Below are positions 7,539 to 13,035 of a DNA stretch of 13,035 nucleotides, piece after piece. The stretch covers positions 1 to 13,035 of the forward strand of contig CANOFI010000037.1 in assembly GCA_947565255.1 (NCBI GenBank), read 5' to 3'. The stretch comes from an uncultured Lachnospiraceae bacterium (GTDB lineage Bacteria; Bacillota; Clostridia; Lachnospirales; Lachnospiraceae). The notes below the pieces were generated by a model. It made no database searches, was not told the DNA's origin, and was given only the letters and a program-made list of their open reading frames with translations. The first letter of the stretch is position 1; the number at the start of each line of letters is the position of its first letter. The translations under genes and the position numbers were made by a program.

Positions 7539-8474
7539 TTATTCTTTTGCAACCTCGACAACAGACTTTGCTAGCCCGGCAATTCCCTGAATCTCAGACG
7601 GAATAATAATTTTGGTTGCCTGGCCGTCCGCTGCCTTTGCAAATGCCTCCAGACTCTTTAATGTCATTACCGCCTCGTCTATTTGCGCCTCTTTCAAATA
7701 CTTCAGACCGTCCGCAGTTGCCTGCTGCACCTGCCGGATTGCCTCTGCCTGGCCCTCTGCCTCACGCAGCATCGCTTCTTTTTTCGCCTCTGCGCGGAGA
7801 ATGGCCGACTGTTTTTCCGCCTCTGCATCCAGAATGGCAGATTCCTTATTTCCTTCCGCTACAAGAACCGTTGATTTTTTCTCACCCTCTGCGCGGAGAA
7901 TCGCCTCACGGCGTTCACGCTCTGCCTTCATCTGCTTCTCCATCGCATCACGGATCGCCGGCGGCGGCAGTATATTCTTTAATTCGACACGGTTTACCTT
8001 AATCCCCCACGGGTCCGTTGCCACGTCAAGAGACGTTCTCATCTTCGTGTTAATCACCTCACGCGAGGTCAGCGTCTGGTCCAGTTCCAGCTCGCCGATA
8101 ATATTACGGAGTGTTGTTGCCGTTAAATTCTCAATCGCCATAATCGGATTCTCCACGCCGTATGTATACAGCTTCGGGTCCGTAATCTGGAAAAATACAA
8201 CCGTATCAATCTGCATGGTAACATTATCCTTCGTAATCACCGGCTGCGGCTTAAAATCCACCACCTGCTCTTTTAAAATGACGCGTCTTGCAATCTTGTC
8301 AATAATCGGCATCTTAAAATGAAGGCCGACTCCCCAGGTCGCCTGGTATCCTCCGAGACGCTCTACAACATAAGCCTTTGCCTGCGGCACAATTTTGATA
8401 CAGGAGGACAAAATCACCAAAATTACAGCAATTACTATAATAAGTCCGATAATTCCATTATAATCTGATCCCAT
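7539..8474 (-). CDS. SPFH/band 7 (stomatin/QmcA-like) membrane protein
   Basis: Membrane-anchored oligomeric scaffold of the stomatin/prohibitin/flotillin/HflK family, which organises membrane microdomains or helps membrane proteases. The 311 residues start with one hydrophobic segment (about 8-27). The SPFH domain follows (about 28-185, with YVVERLGGY and VTMQIDTVVFFQITDP), then a charged coiled coil and a C-terminal tail. Residues 191-245 are five consecutive 11-residue units, for example AILRAEGEKKS and AILDAEAEKQS, as in stomatin-like proteins. The ATG directly follows the nfeD stop (TAA-ATG) with AAGGAG 9 nt upstream, so the pair is co-translated. SPFH genes next to nfeD are a well-known pairing. 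The biological substrate is unknown. Confidence 0.93.
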   Translation of the reverse strand: MGSDYNGIIGLIIVIAVILVILSSCIKIVPQAKAYVVERLGGYQATWGVGLHFKMPIIDKIARRVILKEQVVDFKPQPVITKDNVTMQIDTVVFFQITDPKLYTYGVENPIMAIENLTATTLRNIIGELELDQTLTSREVINTKMRTSLDVATDPWGIKVNRVELKNILPPPAIRDAMEKQMKAERERREAILRAEGEKKSTVLVAEGNKESAILDAEAEKQSAILRAEAKKEAMLREAEGQAEAIRQVQQATADGLKYLKEAQIDEAVMTLKSLEAFAKAADGQATKIIIPSEIQGIAGLAKSVVEVAKE

Positions 8475-8906
8475 TTACATTTTCTCCTTTTCTACAATTA
8501 GTTTTACTCCTCTGACTTCTTTTACAATTACCTTTTCATTTATGGCAATGGTCGTACTGTTATCCTCCGTCCGTGCCATCCAGATCTGTCCGCCCACACT
8601 GACTTCGCCGGTTGCCCTTAAATTGTTGACTTCCTCTGTCACAACTCCTTCCCTTCCAATTATAGCATCCACATTCGTCTTTTCCCTGTCATTATTGTTG
8701 AAAAAACGCTTAGCCCACGGCCTGGTCAGGAGCACCAGAATCAGTGACACAATCAAAAATACAAGAATCTGCGCCCACCAGTAGCCAATATAAAACGATA
8801 CCCAAAATGCTGCCAGCGCACCGAGCGCAAACCAAATGCTAGTCAGAGAAACGGAAATAATTTCCACTACAATAAAAAACAAAAAAGCAAGCAGCCACAG
8901 CATCAT
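8475..8906 (-). CDS. NfeD-like membrane protein (short form)
   Basis: Short NfeD-family protein of 143 residues without the ClpP-like protease domain of long forms. About three hydrophobic segments lie at 3-22, 24-42 and 44-62, followed by a soluble OB-fold domain from about 78 to the end. That domain shows GREGVVTEEV, then GEVSVGGQIWMART and ekVIVKEVRGVKLIVE, typical of the family. NfeD proteins partner with SPFH proteins in membrane assemblies, which fits the SPFH gene directly downstream (zero-nt gap). The ATG at 8906 has a perfect AAGGAGG 8 nt upstream; a second ATG directly follows it. No convincing promoter was found in the 74-nt gap behind the dockerin gene, and no terminator separates them, so read-through is possible. 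Confidence 0.92.
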   Translation of the reverse strand: MMLWLLAFLFFIVVEIISVSLTSIWFALGALAAFWVSFYIGYWWAQILVFLIVSLILVLLTRPWAKRFFNNNDREKTNVDAIIGREGVVTEEVNNLRATGEVSVGGQIWMARTEDNSTTIAINEKVIVKEVRGVKLIVEKEKM

Positions 8907-8960
8907 CCTTTATACCTCCTTTGTTATTTTTACTTCTGCAGGACATTCCATAAATATGCC

Positions 8961-8985
8961 TGACCTATTCAAATTGTGACCTATT
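8961..8985 (-). repeat. 9-bp direct repeat upstream of nfeD
   Basis: The minus-strand word AATAGGTCA occurs twice, at 8985-8977 and 8969-8961, with a 7-nt spacer (16-bp period). The first copy includes the stop codon of the upstream secreted-protein gene. The spacing is close to 1.5 helical turns. It could be a regulator site for the nfeD-SPFH operon, but no matching promoter is evident. Confidence 0.4.
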
Positions 8986-11167
8986 TTGTTAAAAATACAC
9001 ATAAATTCATGTTTTGTTTCTTCATTTGTTCTACCATATAATCGCATACAATGTCAATACCTGCCCGGCATAAATGGGTTGTATCATTTTTGGCATGGAG
9101 ACGCGCGGTTCCGCTCTCTCCTAACTCTTCATACAAATCCAGCATTTTATGGTGCAGGTCAATATAATAGACCGTATATCCCTGCTTCGCATATTCTTTT
9201 ACCAGTTCCTCCATCGCCTCTGCATACGGCGTGTGCAGCTGTGGATTTATCAGCTTCCCGCCAAGAAAATATCTTCTCGCAACCGGTGAAACCAGAACCG
9301 GCTGGACACCGGCACGGATTGCCGGGTCAATATAATATTCCTTTAAATACCATTTAAATGACTGACTGGTGGAGGTACTGCCAAACGGGTCCGTGTACAA
9401 TTCCAGCGCGGCACGTTCATCATTATGCCCAAAAGAAATAAACAAATAATCTCCCGCAGACATTTCCCTCATAATCGTCTGATAATTGTTTTCCCTCGTA
9501 AAGCTTTTTGAACTTCTTCCGCCGATTGCCATATTCCGGACATTCGCATTTTTGTTAAAATAGCTGCCGAGCACCTCGCCCCAGCCGCAGAGACCCTGTT
9601 CATCCTTTGAATTATAAGATACCGCAATGGAATCTGCCGCAATCCACATCCGGCCACTGGCGTCATGCTTTTGCTGTTCCGGCGGCAGACCTGACATGGT
9701 CGGGGCCGGCGTGACCGGTACCAACGACGGCGGCACAGGTGGTCTTACTGTCACCGACGGCTCTGACGTGCCCTCTTCCGGCGGCTCCGGTGATTCCTGC
9801 GGTGCCGGAGCGCTGATGACAGGCTTTTTCGTGATCTGCGGTTCGGCAGAAGTGTCTGTATCCGGCTTATCCGATGTCTGCGGTTCTTTTTCCTCGACCG
9901 GGAATTTCGCAATTAAGTTAAGGGCATATTTCAAAATCAGCTGGGCATCCGAGAGCGTCACTTTTTTATCTCCGTCTACATCGCACGTCTTTGGATAATC
10001 CGCTGCATTCAAAAGATTTAATGCACATTTTAATACAATCTGCGCATCTTTTAACTCTACTTTATTATCGCCATTTGCATCCCCATAAACAGCCGCTTCC
10101 CCCGTCAGGGCTTCTATATTCTGCTGCACGCGCACTGCCTGCGCCGTGCTTTTTATATCCGCACCGGCATTCTCCTCTACAAGCGTCCACGCATCCGAAT
10201 CCACGTCGATGCGGATTGCCGGGCATACGCCATAATATTTGGTATCTGCATAATATCCGTCCTGATATACATGCCCAAACCGGTACACCAGAGAAACTGC
10301 CTTCGTATGGGAACCCGGTGAGCGGAGCAGCGACCAGCAGTAATCGCCATATTCCTCATTATCGCTGCTCATCCATACACCCATGGCATGCGCATAATCC
10401 GTAGGGCACAGTCTTCTTGTCTTACTGTACATCATGTAATCCTCCGGAAAACCATACGACGCATTGAGCATCTCCTGTATTGACAGCAGAAATACCTGAT
10501 CCTGCGTATCATTTCCGCCTTTTGTCTTATGCAGCAGATTGTCCGATGCCGTAACTGTTGTTCTGGCTATCGTGGCCTTCTCTTCACTTGTAAATGCACA
10601 ATCCAAAAAGGACTGGTTCTGTTCCCCATAAATTCCATATCCGTTCAGCCAGTTCCTTACAAAGCTCGTCTCCCATGTCACGGAATTGTCATTTTGTGCA
10701 TACTGCCTGCAGTCTAAAACCGAATCAGCCATCAAAAATAAGGTTTCCCCGTCATTTTCAAGCACCCGCCATGTAATCGGTTCGTATTTAAAATATGCAT
10801 AGGGCTCCTCCCAGCTATAAAATCTCTCCGCATAATTGTCCGAACGGTAATTTGGCTCCCCTATCCATAAACGGCGGTATTTCTGCCCGTCAATCACAGT
10901 CTGTCCGGCGCTGTTATATTCCGCATTGATAATCTCTGCTGTCAGTTCTTCACCGCGCACTTCCGTCTGCGGATAGCTGCCAAATGTAACATAATCCCAG
11001 TCTGTAGTATCCGTCTCCGGATCATACATCGGATTTTGAGGCATATTGCCCATCAGCTTCTCCTGGACCCTGGCCGGATTCTCCGCCATTGCAGTTGTAT
11101 TTCCCGCACAGGCAAGGCCAACAGACAAAACCGCCGCCATCAAAAATGACAATTGCTTATTTTTCAT
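8981..11167 (-). CDS. Secreted DUF6273-dockerin-SGNH/GDSL esterase
   Basis: A 728-residue exported modular protein. Residues 1-28 are a signal peptide (cleavage probably after TAMA; no lipobox). Residues about 47-322 are a DUF6273 domain with TFGSYPQT, PITWRVL, LLRSPG and GVCPAIRID. Residues 362-421 are a type I dockerin with two calcium loops (Asp363/Asn365/Asp367/Asp374 and Asp396/Asp398/Asp400/Asp407). Residues 422-505 are a Pro/Thr/Glu-rich linker. Residues 507-717 are an SGNH hydrolase resembling rhamnogalacturonan acetylesterases (CE12-like), with Ser513 in ADSIA, Gly549, GHND at 580-583 and DTTH (Asp695, His698). The first block is ADS rather than GDS. It probably deacetylates a polysaccharide, anchored by dockerin-cohesin binding. 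The ATG at 11167 has GAGG 8 nt upstream and begins the signal peptide; an ATG at 11224 has no spaced ribosome binding site. Confidence 0.9.
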   Translation of the reverse strand: MKNKQLSFLMAAVLSVGLACAGNTTAMAENPARVQEKLMGNMPQNPMYDPETDTTDWDYVTFGSYPQTEVRGEELTAEIINAEYNSAGQTVIDGQKYRRLWIGEPNYRSDNYAERFYSWEEPYAYFKYEPITWRVLENDGETLFLMADSVLDCRQYAQNDNSVTWETSFVRNWLNGYGIYGEQNQSFLDCAFTSEEKATIARTTVTASDNLLHKTKGGNDTQDQVFLLSIQEMLNASYGFPEDYMMYSKTRRLCPTDYAHAMGVWMSSDNEEYGDYCWSLLRSPGSHTKAVSLVYRFGHVYQDGYYADTKYYGVCPAIRIDVDSDAWTLVEENAGADIKSTAQAVRVQQNIEALTGEAAVYGDANGDNKVELKDAQIVLKCALNLLNAADYPKTCDVDGDKKVTLSDAQLILKYALNLIAKFPVEEKEPQTSDKPDTDTSAEPQITKKPVISAPAPQESPEPPEEGTSEPSVTVRPPVPPSLVPVTPAPTMSGLPPEQQKHDASGRMWIAADSIAVSYNSKDEQGLCGWGEVLGSYFNKNANVRNMAIGGRSSKSFTRENNYQTIMREMSAGDYLFISFGHNDERAALELYTDPFGSTSTSQSFKWYLKEYYIDPAIRAGVQPVLVSPVARRYFLGGKLINPQLHTPYAEAMEELVKEYAKQGYTVYYIDLHHKMLDLYEELGESGTARLHAKNDTTHLCRAGIDIVCDYMVEQMKKQNMNLCVFLTK

Positions 11168-11228
11168 TATGTAAACCTCTTCTCCTGCCATAAATTTTTT
11201 CGTACATCTTTTACATTCTGACATCCTT

Positions 11229-11246
11229 TTATACTAGCTAGTATAA
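11229..11246. promoter_or_regulatory. Perfect 18-bp palindrome, probable repressor operator
   Basis: TTATACTAGCTAGTATAA is its own reverse complement over all 18 bases. It spans from about -13 to about +5 of the predicted start of the secreted esterase gene and contains the -10 element, the classic position for a dimeric repressor. The cognate regulator is not in the window and I do not assign a family. Confidence 0.7.
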
Positions 11247-11268
11247 CAGACTCTGCCGGAACTATCAA
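11240..11268 (-). promoter_or_regulatory. Sigma-A promoter of the dockerin-esterase gene
   Basis: On the minus strand TTGATA (11268-11263) and TATACT (11245-11240) are 17 bp apart, each 5 of 6 to consensus. Transcription would start near 11233, giving a leader of about 65 nt to the ATG at 11167. The -35 begins a few bases after the terminator of the upstream hydrolase gene, so the two genes are separate units. Confidence 0.75.
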
Positions 11269-11271
11269 GTC

Positions 11272-11307
11272 AAAAAGAGTATTCTGCCCGAAAACAGAAT
11301 ACTCTTT
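11272..11307 (-). terminator. Strong intrinsic terminator of the cell wall hydrolase gene
   Basis: A perfect 13-bp stem, AAAGAGTATTCTG (11307-11295) with CAGAATACTCTTT (11286-11274), and an 8-nt loop are followed on the minus strand by more T residues (TTTTTGAC overall). It lies about 55 nt after the hydrolase stop codon. The opposite strand has only a short T-run, so it acts mainly leftward. Confidence 0.9.
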
Positions 11308-11361
11308 GTTACTGTTCTATCGTTTTTATTTCAAAAAAACGCTGATAAAATCCGTGTTCCC

Positions 11362-12684
11362 TTAGAAGAAGCAGTTTCCTCCAACCTCTACGTAATTGCT
11401 GAGGCCCTTGCGTCTCGCGGTACGTGCAGAATTAAAGTATAGCCTTCCCCCGATGATATTTTCTCCGTTCAATGCCGCTCTCGCAGCACTGTAGCAGGTG
11501 CTGTGGGGTCCTCTTGAAATAATTCTGGCCAATTTCCCATTGTGCGCTCCCGGGAACTGTCCCTTCTGATAAATTACACCGGATATGCTGTTCGGAAAAC
11601 TGGAACTGTTCACGCGGTTCAGCACTACATTACCAACTGCAACGCCACCTTCATAATTGGTTCCGGCTTCGACCTCAATAATCGCGGCAAGCAGCGTTAC
11701 ATCATCCACAGATGCGGATACCTGCTTTGCTTCCTCTGAGCTTTTTGCGGCTGCCTTCTCTTCTGCAGCAGCCCGCTCCTTCGCTTCTTTCTCTGCCTTC
11801 GCCTGCTTCTCGGCTTTTTTTCTTGCCGCTTCTCTTTCCTCTGCAGCAGCCTTCTCCGCCGCCCGCTTTGCGGCCTCCTCTAATTCCTGTGCCAATTTTA
11901 ATTCTTCTTCTAATGTAATGGCATAGGTGGACTGCCAGCCTGCAGATGCATACTGCTCGCTGATGTATCCCATATCTTTGTCAGAGCATTTCACGGCAAA
12001 CCATCCGTTCTCCTGGGAAATATAAGTATACTGGCTTCCCTGCTCTGTCTGGTCTATGATTTCTGCTTCTCCTGACGGCTGTGTCCGTACAAAAACCCCA
12101 TCTGCCTGAACCGTCACGACCTTCTTTCCAATTTGCACGGCAAATGCTTCTGCTTCTGTGCCGAATAAAAGTTCTTCACTTCTGACATATCCGCTTACAT
12201 TGCCGGACTGAATCTGTGTCCACTGTGCACCGTATTCCAAAACCTCTGCCTCGTCGCCTCTGCGGATTTTTCCGACAACAGCACCTGCATCCGTAGCTTC
12301 CGCATACACATTGGCCTGGCCCTGCACACTTGCTATTGCCCTGCCTTCCCACGGAAGAACCTCTGCCGATGTCACCATAGGCACATTAACTGCTTCAATT
12401 GTCGCAACACCCGCTGTATTTTCAAGCACGCTTTTTGTCTCCTCCTCATCGAAGATAAAACTAAGCCTGCCCGCTCCTGCTGTCCATACCCTTACTTCTT
12501 TTCCATTTTCATCGGTAAATAAAAGCTTTAAACTTTCTTCCTTCGATTTCGATTCTGCTTTTTTGGCAGTCTTTTCTTTAGAAGACTTTTCTGCAAACGT
12601 AATATCATCCAAAAGCAATGAGGTCGATAAAACACCTGCTGCAAGCAGTCCCCATGCCACCGTTCGCCTGTTTGTTCGTTTCAT
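11362..12684 (-). CDS. Secreted SH3-domain cell wall hydrolase, SleB/CwlJ type
   Basis: A 440-residue exported peptidoglycan hydrolase candidate. Residues 1-31 are a signal peptide (basic MKRTNRR, hydrophobic core, cleavage near TFA). Two SH3b-like domains lie at about 115-175 and 188-248 (YVRSEELL and YISEQYAS end the repeats) and probably bind the wall. Residues about 257-320 are a highly charged Ala/Glu/Lys coiled coil. The Hydrolase_2 (SleB) catalytic domain is C-terminal, about 326-440, with IEVEAGTNYEGGVAVGNVVL and later FPNSISGVIYQKGQFPG and RLYFNSA. Glu339 is the likely catalytic acid by analogy to SleB. SleB proteins act in spore germination, but this SH3-bearing form may serve vegetative growth. 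The ATG has AAGGA 10 nt upstream. It is transcribed alone from a consensus promoter to a strong terminator. Confidence 0.9.
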   Translation of the reverse strand: MKRTNRRTVAWGLLAAGVLSTSLLLDDITFAEKSSKEKTAKKAESKSKEESLKLLFTDENGKEVRVWTAGAGRLSFIFDEEETKSVLENTAGVATIEAVNVPMVTSAEVLPWEGRAIASVQGQANVYAEATDAGAVVGKIRRGDEAEVLEYGAQWTQIQSGNVSGYVRSEELLFGTEAEAFAVQIGKKVVTVQADGVFVRTQPSGEAEIIDQTEQGSQYTYISQENGWFAVKCSDKDMGYISEQYASAGWQSTYAITLEEELKLAQELEEAAKRAAEKAAAEEREAARKKAEKQAKAEKEAKERAAAEEKAAAKSSEEAKQVSASVDDVTLLAAIIEVEAGTNYEGGVAVGNVVLNRVNSSSFPNSISGVIYQKGQFPGAHNGKLARIISRGPHSTCYSAARAALNGENIIGGRLYFNSARTARRKGLSNYVEVGGNCFF

Positions 12685-12792
12685 GTCTTTTACTTCCTTT
12701 CCGTAACAGTTCTATTGTCAACATAACAAATTGTTTTTTCATTTATTATCTTAACAATATTATAACCAATTTACTGTAATTATATTACAATT

Positions 12793-12809
12793 ATTACAGA
12801 ATTGTTACA
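12793..12809 (-). promoter_or_regulatory. WalR-box-like site downstream of the hydrolase promoter
   Basis: On the minus strand TGTAAC-AATTC-TGTAAT exactly fits the WalR (YycF) consensus of two TGTWAH hexamers separated by 5 nt, known from Bacillus and Staphylococcus. Further TGTAAT copies lie at 12784-12789 and in the promoter spacer at 12834-12839, and an opposite-strand copy is at 12775-12780. The box sits at about +6 to +22, where WalR sites usually repress. Regulation by WalR is inferred from sequence and from the gene being a wall hydrolase. Confidence 0.5.
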
Positions 12810-12820
12810 ATCTCATGGCA

Positions 12821-12849
12821 ATTATAACAATACATTACAGGTTTGTCAA
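12821..12849 (-). promoter_or_regulatory. Consensus sigma-A promoter of the cell wall hydrolase gene
   Basis: TTGACA (12849-12844) and TATAAT (12826-12821) on the minus strand are exactly 17 bp apart, a perfect consensus match. The predicted start is near 12814, leaving a leader of about 130 nt. A direct repeat of CAGTAT (12850-12855 and 12859-12864 on the plus strand, 9-bp period) abuts the -35 and could be an activator site. Confidence 0.85.
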
Positions 12850-12954
12850 CAGTATAGTCAGTATTTCTTATGAAAATATTTAATTTATGACTTAAAGACA
12901 AATATGCTCCTGAATACCGGATGGGAGTAGCTACCTGAAAAGTAATGCTAACTC

Positions 12955-12983
12955 TTGACAAATCTTAAGGGAGCTATTATGAT
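12955..12983 (+). promoter_or_regulatory. Divergent rightward sigma-A promoter
   Basis: On the plus strand TTGACA (12955-12960) and TATGAT (12978-12983) are 17 bp apart. Transcription would start near 12990 and leave the window on the right, implying a divergent plus-strand gene just outside. The AT-rich region around it was otherwise featureless. Confidence 0.65.
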
Positions 12984-12999
12984 AATGATAACTGATATT
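12981..12999 (+). promoter_or_regulatory. Fur-box-like site over the divergent promoter
   Basis: The 19 bases GATAATGATAACTGATATT match 14 of 19 positions of the E. coli Fur consensus, with the first 11 identical. The site overlaps the -10 and the predicted start of the rightward promoter, a repressing position. AT-rich sequence can match by chance and the downstream gene is unseen. Confidence 0.35.
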
Positions 13000-13035
13000 A
13001 AAGAAAAATATTTTCTCTAAAATTGGTTTTCACAA

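Larger units (their letters stand above)
12685..13035. other. Gene-free AT-rich regulatory region
   Basis: No convincing gene lies here. It holds the leader (about 130 nt) and promoter of the leftward hydrolase gene, repeated TGTAAT-type motifs, a CAGTAT direct repeat, and a rightward promoter with a Fur-box-like site at the window edge. No riboswitch was recognised in the hydrolase leader. Confidence 0.7.

Noticed and set aside
7612..8322. Long plus-strand open frame (236 codons) opposite the SPFH gene
   Set aside because: It is antisense to a clear SPFH gene, rich in Ser/Ala/Phe as expected from the complement of its repeats, with no ribosome binding site or family resemblance.
9627..9998. 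Plus-strand Gly/Ser-rich open frame opposite the linker and dockerin
   Set aside because: Shadow of the Pro/Thr/Glu-rich linker and dockerin codons; no promoter or ribosome binding site.
12716..12721. Second TTGACA close to the hydrolase start codon
   Set aside because: No -10 element occurs at a workable spacing downstream.
12685..12815. c-di-AMP (ydaO) riboswitch in the hydrolase leader
   Set aside because: Such riboswitches often precede wall hydrolase genes, but the AT-rich leader has none of the conserved GC-rich core.
12920..12980. Possible yybP-ykoY (manganese) riboswitch because of GGGAGTAGCTACC
   Set aside because: Only the short GGGAGTAGC word matches; the rest of the conserved core was not found and a promoter lies inside the stretch.
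12979..13020. Short plus-strand reading frame of 13 codons (MIMITDIKEKYFL) behind AAGGGAG
   Set aside because: Its ATG overlaps the -10 of the divergent promoter, so it would precede the transcript start; too short to support alone.
1..13035. CRISPR array, insertion sequence, phage or defence island
   Set aside because: No regularly spaced repeats, transposase, integrase or toxin-antitoxin pattern seen; the window reads as ordinary chromosome.

Overview
The window looks like chromosomal DNA from a Gram-positive clostridium, most likely a gut Lachnospiraceae. Grounds: moderate GC with AT-rich promoters, strong GGAGG-type ribosome binding sites, near-consensus sigma-A promoters, a SleB-type cell wall hydrolase, a DUF6273/dockerin secreted protein, and the gene order birA - (DUF6145-like) - coaX - dusB - unknown - greA - lysS. 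I remember that order as common in this group and could not check it here. All twelve genes lie on the minus strand, so transcription runs from the right end of the window to the left.

From right to left in transcription order: (1) 12685-13035 is a gene-free regulatory region. It has a perfect-consensus sigma-A promoter for the leftward sleB-like gene, a WalR-box-like site just downstream of it, and a good divergent promoter pointing right, out of the window, whose -10 overlaps a Fur-box-like sequence. (2) 11362-12684 is a secreted SH3/SleB-type cell wall hydrolase, closed by a strong intrinsic terminator at 11272-11307. (3) 8981-11167 is a secreted modular protein (signal peptide, DUF6273, dockerin, Pro/Thr-rich linker, SGNH esterase). 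It has its own promoter, whose -10 sits inside a perfect 18-bp palindrome, a probable repressor operator. (4) 8475-8906 and 7539-8474 are an nfeD-SPFH membrane pair, fused TAA-ATG. (5) 6468-7457 is argF, with birA 4 nt downstream. (6) A small DUF6145-like gene is followed 3 nt later by coaX. (7) dusB and an unrecognised 261-residue gene follow. (8) greA and lysS have their own perfect TTGACA-17-TATAAT promoter.

Functionally the left two thirds is a housekeeping cluster: biotin attachment (BirA), CoA synthesis (CoaX), tRNA dihydrouridine (DusB), transcript cleavage (GreA), lysine charging (LysS), arginine synthesis (OTC) and a membrane-organising NfeD/SPFH pair. The right third is cell surface: peptidoglycan hydrolysis and a dockerin-bearing esterase.

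No CRISPR array, rRNA, tRNA, insertion sequence or phage gene was seen. The most unusual points are the DUF6273-dockerin-SGNH fusion with an ADS instead of a GDS nucleophile motif, the palindromic operator in its promoter, a three-copy 43-44-bp tandem repeat running into the 5' end of dusB, the operator-like sites at the right end, and the unknown gene between dusB and greA.
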